Assembly: GCF_004138125.1 (NCBI RefSeq)
Contig: NZ_RXHS01000004.1
Coordinates: forward strand, 245,742-309,741
DNA: 64,000 nucleotides
From: Seramator thermalis
Lineage (GTDB): Bacteria; Bacteroidota; Bacteroidia; Bacteroidales; Dysgonomonadaceae
Direction of reading: 5' to 3'
The notes under the pieces are model-generated. The model worked only from the letters and a program-made list of their open reading frames with translations, made no database searches and was not told where the DNA came from. Position numbers and translations under genes: made by a program. Below, piece after piece: positions 37,319 through 46,636 of the stretch; the first letter of the stretch is position 1; each line of letters opens with the position of its first letter.

Positions 37319-38737
37319 ATGAGAAAAGTCTTGATTTCCGCATTGCTTTCGATCATCATTTTCTCCTGTGGCCGAAGGGGAATCGGAAGCAGTGTGGGGG
37401 GCGAACTCACGGGCATTCCGGTGGGAAAGGTTTGGGAAGAACCCACGCCCTATAATATGGTTTTGGTTACACGTGGTGCTTATCGCATGGGACCTGCCGA
37501 AATCGATTCTTTGTGGGGGTTTTCGGTTCCGTCCAAAGGGGTTTCGGTGGACAATTTCTGGATGGACGAAAAAGAGATCACCAACGCGCAATACAAACAG
37601 TTCGTATATTGGGTGCGCGACTCCATCATCCGCGAACGATTGGCCGATCCCGCTTATGCGGGCGAAGATTATTACAAGATTACCGAAAACGAATATGGCG
37701 ATCCCGTTCCTCCCCGCCTCGACTGGTCGATTCCTATCCCCTGGTCGCGCAACACCGAAGAGGAAGAAGCAGCCATCAACAGTGTATATACAATTCATCC
37801 GATCACCGGTGAGAAAATGCTCGACGCTGCCCAAATGAATTTTCGCTATGAGTGGTTCGATGCCGCAGAAGCTGCCAAAAGGCAAAATCGGTTGAATCCC
37901 AATGAGAGAATCCTCAACACCGATCTTTCGATCGATCCCGACGAAGTGATCATGATTTCGAAAGATACGGCCTATATCGACGAAAACGGACGCATCGTCA
38001 ACGAAACCATTACCCGTCCGTTATCCGGTCTCTACGATTTTGTTCACACCAAAATCGTAAATATCTATCCCGACACCACTTGTTGGGTAAACGATTTCGA
38101 CAATGCCAACAACGAGTATTACATGCGCAATTATTTTTCGCATCCCGGTTATGCCCATTATCCGGTTGTCGGGGTCTCGTGGGAAGCTGCCACCGCATTC
38201 TGCGAATGGCGAACAATGTTCCTGAAAAATTCTCTGAAGGAAAAAAATGTTCTAATCGAAAAATACCGTCTCCCGACCGAAGCCGAATGGGAAATGGCTG
38301 CCCGCAACGCCAATTCGGACAATCGCTATCCGTGGGATTCCAATGCCACAACCGGCGAAAGCGGTTGCTATAATGCCAATTTCAAACCGGGAGAAGGAGC
38401 TTATGCAGCCGATAATTTCTTGATTCCGGCTAAGGTGGGTAGTTTCAGTCCCAATAATTTTGGTCTGTACGACATGGCAGGCAACGTGGCCGAATGGACT
38501 TCAACCGCCTATACCGAATCGGGCAATCTGCAAATGAGCGACATGAACCCCGAATATCGATACAATGCAGCCCCTGAAGATCCGTATGCAATGAAAAAGA
38601 AAGTTGTAAAAGGCGGATCATGGAAAGATATTTCTACTTTCATCCGTTCCGACCTGCGCGATTCGGAATACCAGAACAGGGGACGTTCCTTCATCGGCTT
38701 TCGCTGTGTGCGCACTCAGATCGGCTTTTCAAAATAA
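37319..38737 (+). CDS. gldK: Gliding/T9SS lipoprotein GldK (PorK)
   Basis: Outer-membrane lipoprotein of 472 residues (lipobox IIFSC, Cys17) that forms the periplasmic ring of the type IX secretion system with GldN. It contains a formylglycine-generating-enzyme-like (FGE-sulfatase) domain, visible from MVLVTRGAYRMG through WMDEKEITNAQYKQFVYW, VVGVSWEAATAFCEW, RLPTEAEWEMAARN and GLYDMAGNVAEWTS to the ending VKGGSWKDIS and FIGFRCVRT. The domain is structural in this family rather than a proven oxidase. It is the second gene of the porP-gldKLMN operon and is followed by gldL after 22 bases. Confidence 0.95.
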   Translation: MRKVLISALLSIIIFSCGRRGIGSSVGGELTGIPVGKVWEEPTPYNMVLVTRGAYRMGPAEIDSLWGFSVPSKGVSVDNFWMDEKEITNAQYKQFVYWVRDSIIRERLADPAYAGEDYYKITENEYGDPVPPRLDWSIPIPWSRNTEEEEAAINSVYTIHPITGEKMLDAAQMNFRYEWFDAAEAAKRQNRLNPNERILNTDLSIDPDEVIMISKDTAYIDENGRIVNETITRPLSGLYDFVHTKIVNIYPDTTCWVNDFDNANNEYYMRNYFSHPGYAHYPVVGVSWEAATAFCEWRTMFLKNSLKEKNVLIEKYRLPTEAEWEMAARNANSDNRYPWDSNATTGESGCYNANFKPGEGAYAADNFLIPAKVGSFSPNNFGLYDMAGNVAEWTSTAYTESGNLQMSDMNPEYRYNAAPEDPYAMKKKVVKGGSWKDISTFIRSDLRDSEYQNRGRSFIGFRCVRTQIGFSK

Positions 38738-38759
38738 TTGTTTATAACACCTTACCGAA

Positions 38760-39686
38760 ATGGGAAAATATGTAAAATACAGAAACCGAATCGAAAAGTT
38801 TTTACAAACCGAACGTGGCAAACGTTTTCTCAACTATGCTTACAGTTTCGGTGCCGCTATTGTCATCTTCGGTGCAATGGCCAAATTGCTGTATCTGCCA
38901 TTTGGCAATGTGCTACTCGCTATCGGCATGATCACCGAAATTTGTGTTTTTGTCTTGTCGGCGTTTGATACCCCCGTGAAAGATTATCGTTGGGAAGAAG
39001 TGTTTCCCGTGTTGGCTGCCGACAATCCCGACGATCGTCCCGACTTTTCGTCGGGGACAGGAATTGCAGCCAAATCTGCTATTTCATCCGCAGTCACCAA
39101 TCTCGGCAGCAATCCGAAAGAAAAAGTTTCCCGCGAAGCGTCCGTCTTTCATTCCACTTCGACCGAGGGTGGCGATTCTACGCGTCAGAAGTCGGCACAA
39201 GCCTCCGTGCATGATCCTGTTCTTTCGTCAAGTGCAGCAGATTCCCTCGAGGTCAACGACAACATCGTTGGCTCGCTCGACGCTGTTGCAGAGAATGTTC
39301 AAAAGTTTACCCACGCAGTCGAGACGTTGACCCGCATTTCGGAATCGCTGCAAGACTCTTATCGGTACATCATCGACCATTCGCAAGAGATCGGCCAAAA
39401 TTCGCTTGGTTACGTTCAGCAAATGGAAGCTCTCAATCGAAATATCTCGGGATTGAATACGATATACGAAATCCAACTGCGCAGCATCAGTGGTCAAATC
39501 GAAACAATCGATCAAATCAATGCCGGACTTCTCCGTCTCAAAACCATGTATAACGATTCCGTGCCCGACGGATCGGTTATCAGACACGAAACCGAAAAAC
39601 TGGCAGATCAGCTGCGAGAGCTCAACCGTATCTACACCCGTATGATCGAATCCATGACCGCCGGTTCAGACCGACATAATCCTTAA
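38760..39686 (+). CDS. gldL: T9SS/gliding motor protein GldL (PorL)
   Basis: Inner-membrane component of the proton-driven motor that powers type IX secretion. The 308-residue product has two transmembrane helices near residues 25-45 and 50-70. Glu60 in GMITEICVF is at the place of the conserved membrane glutamate that is essential for proton use in GldL motors. After the helices there is a Ser/Thr/Ala-rich linker (about 95-165) and a C-terminal coiled coil (about 170-300, SLEVNDNIVGSLDAVAENV). The linker is variable in the family. It works with GldM, which starts 58 bases downstream. Confidence 0.94.
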   Translation: MGKYVKYRNRIEKFLQTERGKRFLNYAYSFGAAIVIFGAMAKLLYLPFGNVLLAIGMITEICVFVLSAFDTPVKDYRWEEVFPVLAADNPDDRPDFSSGTGIAAKSAISSAVTNLGSNPKEKVSREASVFHSTSTEGGDSTRQKSAQASVHDPVLSSSAADSLEVNDNIVGSLDAVAENVQKFTHAVETLTRISESLQDSYRYIIDHSQEIGQNSLGYVQQMEALNRNISGLNTIYEIQLRSISGQIETIDQINAGLLRLKTMYNDSVPDGSVIRHETEKLADQLRELNRIYTRMIESMTAGSDRHNP

Positions 39687-39744
39687 ATGTTTCGGAACAG
39701 AAAAACAGAATTTGTAATTCGTAATGGATAGATTCAAGTAACAG

Positions 39745-41304
39745 ATGGCAGTCAACAGTCCCAACTCGCCCCGGCAAAAGATGATCAACCTCATGTATTT
39801 GGTTTTCATTGCAATGCTTGCGCTCAACGTGTCGGCAGAAGTGCTCGATGGTTTCGAACTCATGGAAGATAGCCTGGCCAATTCGTCGGACATATCGTTG
39901 CAACGCAACCTGCTTATTATGCACGAACTGGCATCTTACAACGAACAAAATCCCGAAAAGGCCGGTTCGTGGTATCGCAAGAGTTTGGAGGTGCATCAGA
40001 TGAGCGACTCGCTGTTCAGGTATATCGAAACTCTCAAATTGAAAATGGTGAGAAGAGCCGACGGCAACAAGGCTGATCTCGGGCATATCCGTCACAAAGA
40101 TGATCTCAACGCGGCATCGGAAGTGATGTTATCGCCGGTTTCGGGCGAAGGTAAACGTCTTCGTTCGGCGGTTGACTCCTTTCGCCACACGCTTTCACAA
40201 CTCGTAACGGACGAAAATAGGAAAAAAATCATCAACTCGGGTCTCTCCACTCAACCCTCGTCCGCGAGGGGAAAGCAATACCGCAATTGGGAACAGTCGC
40301 TTTTCGAACAAATGCCTGTAGCAGCCGCAGTCTCATTACTTACTAAGCTGCAAAGCGATGTTCGCAGCGCCGAAGGTGAAACTTTAGCACATCTACTCAA
40401 CAGTGTGGATGTGAGCGATTTCCGTGTAAACCAAATCAATGCTTACGTAATTCCCGAGTCGAATATTGTCATTCAGGGAGGTACCTATAAAGCCCGCATC
40501 GTGCTTTCGGCAGAAGATTCTACCCGTCATCCGAATATTTTCGTCAATGGCAATGTCCTCGATCCGGAAAGTAACGGCATTTTTTCGGCTGTGGCAGGAA
40601 GTATCGGCTCACACAGCATACAAGGTTATGTGGAACTGCCCCGTGCTGATGGTTCGGTGCTCCGACGCGATTTTAGCAACAGTTATACCGTTATTGAACC
40701 AACAGCCACGGTAGCCCCTACCCTTATGAACGTCCTTTACGCCGGCATCGATAACGAAATCAGCATTTCTGTTCCGGGTGTTGCACCACAGGATATCGGC
40801 GCTGCAATGACCAACGGCAGTTTGGTGAGGAAAGGAAATATGTGGAGTGCCAAACCTTCCGGAGTGGGACAAAACGCCGTGATTTCCATCACGGCAAGGA
40901 TAGGCGACCAAGTGCGACAACTGGCGAAAAAAGAGTTTCGCGTGCGTGCACTTCCCGATCCCACGCCTTATATCGAATATACGGATGCCAATGGCAACCC
41001 GGCAATGTTCAAAGGCGGCGCAATAGCCAAAGGTGTGCTAATGAATGCGGATGGCATCCGGGCGGCTATCGACGACGGAATACTCAACATACCATTCCGT
41101 GTGCTGAGTTTTCGAACTGTTTTTTTCGATGCTATGGGCAATGCCATTCCCGAAGTTTCGAATGGAAACCGTTTTTCCGATCGTCAGAAGGAACAGTTCC
41201 GACGCCTCTCGCGTGGTAAGTATTTTTATATTTCCGGTGTTAGAGCCGTTGGCCCCGATGGTATCGAACGCGAAATTTCCGTTATCGAAGTTCGGGTCAA
41301 TTGA
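39745..41304 (+). CDS. gldM: T9SS/gliding motor protein GldM (PorM)
   Basis: Inner-membrane motor partner of GldL with a long periplasmic shaft that reaches the GldK/GldN ring. The 519-residue product starts with SPRQKMINLMYLVFIAMLAL, a single transmembrane helix that inserts into the GldL ring, then a helical D1 domain (about 35-225) and three beta-rich domains (about 225-519). Full length. The next gene, gldN, is separated by 308 bases that contain a C repeat. This is unusual in an operon whose other genes lie close together. Confidence 0.95.
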   Translation: MAVNSPNSPRQKMINLMYLVFIAMLALNVSAEVLDGFELMEDSLANSSDISLQRNLLIMHELASYNEQNPEKAGSWYRKSLEVHQMSDSLFRYIETLKLKMVRRADGNKADLGHIRHKDDLNAASEVMLSPVSGEGKRLRSAVDSFRHTLSQLVTDENRKKIINSGLSTQPSSARGKQYRNWEQSLFEQMPVAAAVSLLTKLQSDVRSAEGETLAHLLNSVDVSDFRVNQINAYVIPESNIVIQGGTYKARIVLSAEDSTRHPNIFVNGNVLDPESNGIFSAVAGSIGSHSIQGYVELPRADGSVLRRDFSNSYTVIEPTATVAPTLMNVLYAGIDNEISISVPGVAPQDIGAAMTNGSLVRKGNMWSAKPSGVGQNAVISITARIGDQVRQLAKKEFRVRALPDPTPYIEYTDANGNPAMFKGGAIAKGVLMNADGIRAAIDDGILNIPFRVLSFRTVFFDAMGNAIPEVSNGNRFSDRQKEQFRRLSRGKYFYISGVRAVGPDGIEREISVIEVRVN

Positions 41305-41370
41305 ACTCTTCCTCGCCCTCACAGATTTGCAAAGCGAGAAAGAAAAATGAAGAGATGATTTGATGATGAA

Positions 41371-41508
41371 AATATCATAACCCCTGCACTGCCCGCCGGC
41401 AGCGCTTGTCCCTTATCTTAAGGAGACAGTTATGATGGCGTAATCCCGAAACTACGCCCCTCTTAAGATAAGAGGGGTACTGCCGAAAGCAGAAGGGGGG
41501 TATGATTT
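41371..41508 (-). repeat. Foldback repeat C inserted between gldM and gldN
   Basis: Inverted ends AATATCATAACCCC and GGGGTATGATTT frame two internal hairpins, CCCTTATCTTAAGG and CCCCTCTTAAGATAAGAGGGG-type. It occupies nearly half of the 308-base gap in what is normally a compact operon. The remaining bases show no gene. Confidence 0.75.
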
Positions 41509-41612
41509 AATGGATAACGGATAATTAAGTAGAAAGTGAAAAGTGGAACTTTATGAACTTTTGCAATTCGCATTTCGCATTTAAACAATGATAAAAAAAT
41601 AGCCATCACGCA

Positions 41613-42590
41613 ATGAAAAGACTTACATGGATTATCGCAATGGCAGTTGTAGGAATGAGTGCCTTTCATACACACGCACAAGAAACAGTGCGCGAACGAA
41701 TTCAGCGGCAGCAACCCGCGACTTCCACCTCATCGCCTTTAGCGTCGAGTTCGCTGCGGGCCGAACAGCTCGGTCGCTATTCGTCGTTCGATCCCGATAA
41801 TGCCAAATGGTTGCGAGTCGTTTATCGATATCTCGATCTCAGCGACGATAGAAATGCTCCACTCTACTACCCTGTGCAACCCGCACCGGGCCGAACCAAT
41901 TTCTTTACTTCTATTTTCCGACTGCTTTCCGAAGGAAAAATAGATGCTTACGAATACGTGGACGGCAACGAAGTGTTTGCCGACAACTACAAAATCGATT
42001 TCAGGGAGTTTCTCGATCGCTTTGGCATTTATTATGAAGTGCAAGACTCACGTATCGTCGTGAACGACGCGGACATTCCTTCGAGCGAGGTGACGGGTTA
42101 TTATGTCAAGGAAGCCTATTTTTTCGACTCGGTAACCTCGAGTTTTGGCATCCGAACACTCGCCGTTTGCCCTATCCTGGTGCGCCAAAGCGACTTCGAA
42201 ACCTCACCGGCGCGCTATCCGCTGTTCTGGATTCCCTACTCCGAAATCCAGCCCTTTGCTTTGCAAATGCAGATCATGACCTCAAGCCTCAACAATGTGA
42301 TCAACAGCACGGTGGACGACTTCTTTCGCATGCACCGCTACAACGGAGAAATCTACAAAACTCTGAATTTGCAAGGCAAAACTCTCGCCGAAATTGCGCC
42401 TTCTCCCGAAGCATTGAAAGCCGAACAGGAGAAAATCGAAAAACAATTGAAGGATTTCGAAGACCACTTGTGGAAGCAGGACACCGCCATTCCCACTCCA
42501 CCGAAGGGTAACAAGGTCAAAAAAACAAAAAACCCGGCATCGTCCGATTCCGGTTCTCCCACCGTGTCGATGCGCGACAGAAGATTCTGA
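41613..42590 (+). CDS. gldN: T9SS/gliding protein GldN (PorN)
   Basis: Periplasmic partner of GldK in the outer-membrane ring of the type IX secretion system. The 325-residue product has a signal peptide (MKRLTWIIAMAVVGMSAFHTHAQ). The family body runs from KWLRVVYRYLDLSDDRNAPLYYP to the ring-associated segments ARYPLFWIPYSEIQPFALQ and VDDFFRMHRYNGEIYKTLN. The C-terminal 50 residues are basic and low in complexity. The gene is complete despite the repeat inserted upstream. Whether it is still read from the operon promoter or from its own is not visible. Confidence 0.93.
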   Translation: MKRLTWIIAMAVVGMSAFHTHAQETVRERIQRQQPATSTSSPLASSSLRAEQLGRYSSFDPDNAKWLRVVYRYLDLSDDRNAPLYYPVQPAPGRTNFFTSIFRLLSEGKIDAYEYVDGNEVFADNYKIDFREFLDRFGIYYEVQDSRIVVNDADIPSSEVTGYYVKEAYFFDSVTSSFGIRTLAVCPILVRQSDFETSPARYPLFWIPYSEIQPFALQMQIMTSSLNNVINSTVDDFFRMHRYNGEIYKTLNLQGKTLAEIAPSPEALKAEQEKIEKQLKDFEDHLWKQDTAIPTPPKGNKVKKTKNPASSDSGSPTVSMRDRRF

Positions 42591-43530
42591 AAGAAAAGTC
42601 ATTGCTTAACTTGCTGCCGGAATTGTTCTAAGATTAGGGAGCACTGTATTTTCAGAAAAAAACCCATCGTCCGTACTCGCAGAAAACTACATCAGCCGAA
42701 AAAGTTGTGGTTTCTACACTTCGTGATGATGCAAATCCGTAGAAAATCGTTAAATAATGAGGCTGATTTAACACTCCTGTTACTCAAATTCCATCATCTT
42801 CACCCAAAGATGACACGTTCGGCGAGGAATGATCCCCCGTTTTCACTTCGAAATGACACGATTGTCTTGTCGTGACCTGTCATCTTAGTGTGAAGAAAGC
42901 AGGTTCATCGCAAAAAGTCATGGTTCCTACACTGCAGATTACATGTTTTAGCCAAAAAATGTCTATAGAATGTTAATAGAAAAGGCCATTTGGCTCGAAA
43001 ATGTACCTTTCAGGAATGTAGACGGGGCAATCGGCGGACAAAATTGCCCCATCTACTTTGTAGAAAGTATGATCGTCGGACAAAGTTGTACTTTCTGCAC
43101 TTCAAGATTGGGCAATTTGGCGCCGAATGCCTATAGAATGTTAACAAGATTGGACGTTTTCATTCACATTTGCGAAATCTACAAAGTAGATATAACATTC
43201 TTTAAGTCGAACGTGGTTTCTACAAAGTAGAAAACAGGTCCGTCGGAGTCAAACGCGTTTTCTACATTTCTGACGGGGCAATTTTGTTGCCGAATCGATG
43301 AATTTTTAGTTCAAGAACATACAAATAATCTGCTGATATACATATATTAATGTCATGATGAAAGCTTATGAAAGGAATTTGCCCAATTTTATTAACAAAA
43401 CATCACAATTACGAAAGTGAAAGAATGTGAACACGGTTGAAGATTGGAGGTTGGGGAATGGAGGTTGGAATTAGTCGATAATTTACCAATTCGATGATTT
43501 ATTGATTTACCGATGAATTCCCGACCTGAC
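42591..43530. other. Non-coding region with short palindromes downstream of gldN
   Basis: No credible gene; an 86-residue frame at 42970-43230 only reads through repeats. Palindromes seen are GGGGCAAT...ATTGCCCC (43024-43050), TCTACTTTGTAGA (43052-43064), TCTACAAAGTAGA (43178-43190) and a longer version of it (43217-43233). The phrase CTATAGAATGTTAA occurs twice. A segment near 42805-42865 resembles the degenerate TGTCATTTCGAAG-type intergenic repeats common in this phylum. Confidence 0.55.
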
Positions 43531-43588
43531 TGTCCCCTTAAGATAAGGGGACAAGTGCTGCCGCCGGGCAGCACAGGGGTTATGATAT
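43531..43588 (+). repeat. Repeat C, 3' half only
   Basis: Contains TCCCCTTAAGATAAGGGGA, the GCTGCCGCCGGGCAGC hairpin and the terminal GGGGTTATGATATT. The 5' half of the element is missing. Confidence 0.65.
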
Positions 43589-43597
43589 TTCTCTACT

Positions 43598-44008
43598 TCT
43601 GACTTCTTCACTTCAAACCTCTTTTCTTCTCTCACACTCATCCATTCTCCCTTATTTTCCCGACCTCATCTCATCATCGGGGCCCCCGATCTGCGCAGCG
43701 AGCGTGCCGTCAGGCAAAAGACAAGCTGTTTGAGCCGCCGCAAGGCGGTGAGTTATTTGTCTTTTAGCGAACAAGCAGCTATCGGGTCGATGAGGAGATG
43801 CAGTCTTGATCTTTTTTGCATACTTTTTTGCATCAAGGCAAAAAAGTATGTGGGGTTTGGGGCAACGCCCCAAGAATCAATGGATAATTAATAATGCACA
43901 ATGCATAATTTCGCGATTGAAAAATTTACCGATTTGATAATTCATTGAAATTCTTATTTCTCTACTTCCCATTTCTCTATTTCTTGTTAATTCTCAATTG
44001 TCAATTAC
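43598..44008 (+). repeat. Long repeat D, copy 1
   Basis: About 410 bp, nearly identical to 51049-51460. It holds nested hairpins: ATCGGGG...CCCCGAT near 43677-43691, CCGCC-GCAA-GGCGG enclosed by AAAAGACAA and TTTGTCTTTT, TACTTTTTTGC (43821-43831) with GCAAAAAAGTA (43838-43848), and GGGGCAACGCCCC (43859-43871). A 73-residue minus-strand frame over it occurs in both copies but has no domain. A structured RNA or a mobile repeat are both possible. Confidence 0.7.
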
Positions 44009-44070
44009 ATCATAACACCTCCCCGCCTTCGGCGGTACCCCTCTTATCTTAAGAGAAGAGTAGTTTTGGG
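44008..44070 (+). repeat. Repeat C, 5' half only
   Basis: Contains CATCATAACACC, the GCCTTCGGCGG hairpin and CCTCTTATCTTAAGAG. It is the half missing from the copy at 43531, on the opposite side of repeat D. Confidence 0.6.
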
Positions 44071-44284
44071 GAATATTTGGGCGTGGGTGAGAAAATTCAG
44101 AAAAAATAGTTCACACAGATATTCGCAGATTGAAATCGCAGATGGGCGCAGAAAATAAATCAGCGTGAGTCAGCGAGAAAAAGATCAGCGTTGATCTGCG
44201 AGAAAAAGAATAGATAGGTTCACGTAGATAGTCGCAGATTGAAAAGTGCAGATGATCGCATTCGTAATTCGAAATTGGTAACTT

Positions 44285-44555
44285 GTAATTCCTTATGAAA
44301 ATTCGGCTTTTCAAGCCAAAAACACCCTCGAATACAGAAATATCCATCGCAGTCGAAGCCTCCAATTCACCAGCTCACTTTTGCCTGAAAGGCAATAACC
44401 TTCATAACCGCAGGTCACCGACCTGCGGACGAAGACGTCCCTGCAATCTCTCTGCCTGAAAGGCAGAACTATTGCCATTGTACAAATGAATACCCACACC
44501 GCAAAAAAAGAACAAACAAAACGAAAATTCGTAATTTAAAATTCCCACTTCTAAC
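44285..44555 (+). repeat. Hairpin-cluster repeat A, copy 2 (5' truncated)
   Basis: Hairpins in order: GGCTTTTCAAGCC (44305-44317), TTGCCTGAAAGGCAA (44381-44395), CCGCAGGTC/GACCTGCGG (44408-44428) and CTGCCTGAAAGGCAG (44452-44466). It lacks the first two hairpins present in the complete copies. Confidence 0.75.
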
Positions 44556-44580
44556 TTCTTAAATTCTCAATTCTCCCTTA

Positions 44581-44720
44581 CATCATAACACCTCCCCGCC
44601 TTCGGCGGTACCCTTCTTATCTTAAGAGGGGAGTAATTATAGGATTACACCATCCCTGAACTGTCCCCTTAAGATAAGGGGACAAGCGCTGTCGTCAGGC
44701 AGCACAGGGGTTATGATATT
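44581..44720 (+). repeat. Foldback repeat C, complete copy
   Basis: Runs from CATCATAACACC to GGGGTTATGATATT. The 5' half carries GCCTTCGGCGG and TTCTTATCTTAAGAGG; the 3' half carries CCCCTTAAGATAAGGGG and a GCTG...CAGC hairpin. The second half is close to the reverse complement of the first, so the whole element folds back on itself. Copy A3 follows directly. Confidence 0.8.
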
Positions 44721-45080
44721 CTGAGGACGAAGCCAACTTCGCGTCTTGGTGTCTTCGTGGCAAATAAATGTTCTGCCTTCCAGGCAGGTTGCTGACGACG
44801 ATTCATGCCGCAGAATGAATTCTGCGGTTATGAAAATTCGGCTTTTCAAGCCAAAAACACCCTCGAATACAGAAATATCCATCACAGTCGAAGTTTTCAA
44901 TTCCCCGTCTCACTTTTGCCTGAAAGGCAATAACCTTCATAACCGCAGGTCACTGACCTGCGGACAAAGACGTCCCTGCAATCTCTCTGCCTGAAAGGCA
45001 GAACCACTGCAGTTACACAGATGAATATCTGCACCGGCGAAAAAAGAACAAACAAAACGAAAATTCGTAATTTAAAATTT
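44721..45080 (+). repeat. Hairpin-cluster repeat A, copy 3 (complete)
   Basis: Contains the full series: CTGCCTTCCAGGCAG, CCGCAGAATGAATTCTGCGG, GGCTTTTCAAGCC, TTGCCTGAAAGGCAA, the CCGCAGGTC/GACCTGCGG hairpin and CTGCCTGAAAGGCAG. It is flanked on both sides by complete C elements. Confidence 0.8.
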
Positions 45081-45116
45081 CCACTTCTAACTTCTTAAAT
45101 TCTCAATTCTCCATTA

Positions 45117-45255
45117 CATCATAACACCTCCCCGCCTTCGGCGGTACCCCTCTTATCTTAAGAGGAGAATAGTTTTGGGATCACGTTTACCGTAGCTGTC
45201 CCCTTAAGATAAGGGGACAAGTGCTGCCGCCAGGCAGCACAGGGGTTATGATATT
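45117..45255 (+). repeat. Foldback repeat C, complete copy
   Basis: CATCATAACACC at the left end, GGGGTTATGATATT at the right end, with internal CCTCTTATCTTAAGAGG and CCCCTTAAGATAAGGGG. Nearly identical to the copy 530 bases upstream. About 230 bases of A+T-rich sequence follow before the epimerase promoter. Confidence 0.8.
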
Positions 45256-45487
45256 CCTCCACTTCCAACTTCTTCACTTCCGACTTCTTCACTTCTGACT
45301 TAATAGCTCAAGTTTCCGAACTTGTGTCGGAAACAACTCACCCATCGCCAATATCCTCATCATCCAATCAATGAATCAACAAATCAAAACAATCAGTGAA
45401 TAATTTTTAATTTTATTACGAATCGAATCAAAACATAAAAAACGGCAGAATCAATCGCAACGGTTTTCTTGTCTTGTGCTAATTCAT

Positions 45488-45495
45488 TATTTTTG
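45488..45495 (+). promoter_or_regulatory. Candidate -7 element for the epimerase gene
   Basis: TATTTTTG matches TAnnTTTG and puts the transcript start near 45502, about 14 bases before ATG 45516. This rules out the GTG at 45495 as start. No perfect -33 TTTG is seen. Confidence 0.4.
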
Positions 45496-45515
45496 TGCAC
45501 ACATCAAAGCATGGC

Positions 45516-46526
45516 ATGCAAAAAAAAATATTGATTACGGGGGCAAGCGGGTTTATCGGTAGTACGGCTGTCGATAAGGCGTTGGAATTGGGTTACGAAA
45601 CATGGGCGGGCATCCGTTCCGGAAGCAGTCGCAAGTTTCTGCAGGATAGCCGACTGAATTTTATCGATCTGAATTATTCGGATAAGGATCATTTAGTAGC
45701 ACAACTGCGTGCATTCACCGCCGAACACGGCAAATTCGATTACATTGCCCATATTGCCGGCATCACCAAAGCGGTTCGCAAAGAGGATTTCGAACGAGTA
45801 AATTTTGGCCAGACCAAGAATCTTATCGATGCACTGATCGAAAGCGGCAGTGTTCCCCAACTTTTTGTGTTGATGAGCAGTTTGAGCGCCTGGGGTGCCG
45901 GCGACGAAAAACAGTATCGACCTATCTCTTTCGACCAACTTCCATCACCCGATACGGCCTACGGAAAAAGCAAACTGATGGCCGAAAATTATCTGAAAAG
46001 CATTCCCGATTTTCCGTATGTGATTCTTCGTCCGACTGGCGTTTACGGACCTCGCGACAAGGATTATCTCATTCTGATGCGTGCCGTAAAAAAGGGAATC
46101 GATGTGGGGGCCGGATTCAAAAAACAATTGCTGACATTCATTTATTCCGAAGATCTGGTGAAAGTGATATTCACCTGCATGGATAAAGGTATTCGTCGGA
46201 GGGAGTATTTTGTGGCCGATGGCGATGTTTATACCGATAGCGAATTTAATCGGATTGTTAAAGAGGCGCTTCACAAAAAAGTGGTCATTCGACTGAAAGT
46301 GCCTTTGTGGTTGGTGAAGCCGGCAGCCTATGTAAGCGAAAAAATTGCTTCGATGCAAGGCCGAGCCACCACTTTCAACACCGACAAATATCGAATCATG
46401 AAACAACGCAATTGGACATGCGATATAACGCCCTTGCAGCGCGAGTTGAACTTTGTGCCCGATTTCCGATTGAAAGAAGGGGTTGAAAAAACCATTGCCT
46501 GGTACAAAAATGAAGGTTGGCTCTGA
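45516..46526 (+). CDS. NAD-dependent epimerase/dehydratase family protein
   Basis: Extended short-chain dehydrogenase of 336 residues. It has the N-terminal dinucleotide motif TGASGFIGS and the catalytic SSLSAWG serine region with Tyr and Lys in AYGKSK, followed by PDFPYVILRPTGVYGPRD, the usual substrate-domain entry. These features fit NAD(P)-dependent sugar-nucleotide epimerases or dehydratases; the substrate cannot be told. There is no signal peptide, so it is cytosolic. ATG 45516 is the start because the glycine motif then begins at residue 8 and the transcript is predicted to begin only shortly upstream. It is an isolated gene, with dapB about 110 bases downstream under its own -7 element. 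Confidence 0.88.
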   Translation: MQKKILITGASGFIGSTAVDKALELGYETWAGIRSGSSRKFLQDSRLNFIDLNYSDKDHLVAQLRAFTAEHGKFDYIAHIAGITKAVRKEDFERVNFGQTKNLIDALIESGSVPQLFVLMSSLSAWGAGDEKQYRPISFDQLPSPDTAYGKSKLMAENYLKSIPDFPYVILRPTGVYGPRDKDYLILMRAVKKGIDVGAGFKKQLLTFIYSEDLVKVIFTCMDKGIRRREYFVADGDVYTDSEFNRIVKEALHKKVVIRLKVPLWLVKPAAYVSEKIASMQGRATTFNTDKYRIMKQRNWTCDITPLQRELNFVPDFRLKEGVEKTIAWYKNEGWL

Positions 46527-46599
46527 AAGAGAATTTCTTTAAAGCCATTCAACAAATATTATTTTGGGCGACACATTAGGACATACCGCCGTTTTTTTA

Positions 46600-46607
46600 T
46601 AATTTTG
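46600..46607 (+). promoter_or_regulatory. Candidate -7 element for dapB
   Basis: TAATTTTG matches TAnnTTTG, 30 bases before the dapB ATG. A TTTG at 46563-46566 is too distant to be the -33 element. Confidence 0.4.
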
Positions 46608-46636
46608 TTCTTCAATAAAAAAATCGAAACAACTGT

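Noticed and set aside
42970..43230. 86-residue protein
   Set aside because: The frame reads through palindromes and repeated phrases; no domain, no promoter and unlikely composition.
43652..43873. 73-residue minus-strand protein, also at 51112-51333
   Set aside because: Conserved only because repeat D is duplicated; nested hairpins explain the sequence better than coding does.
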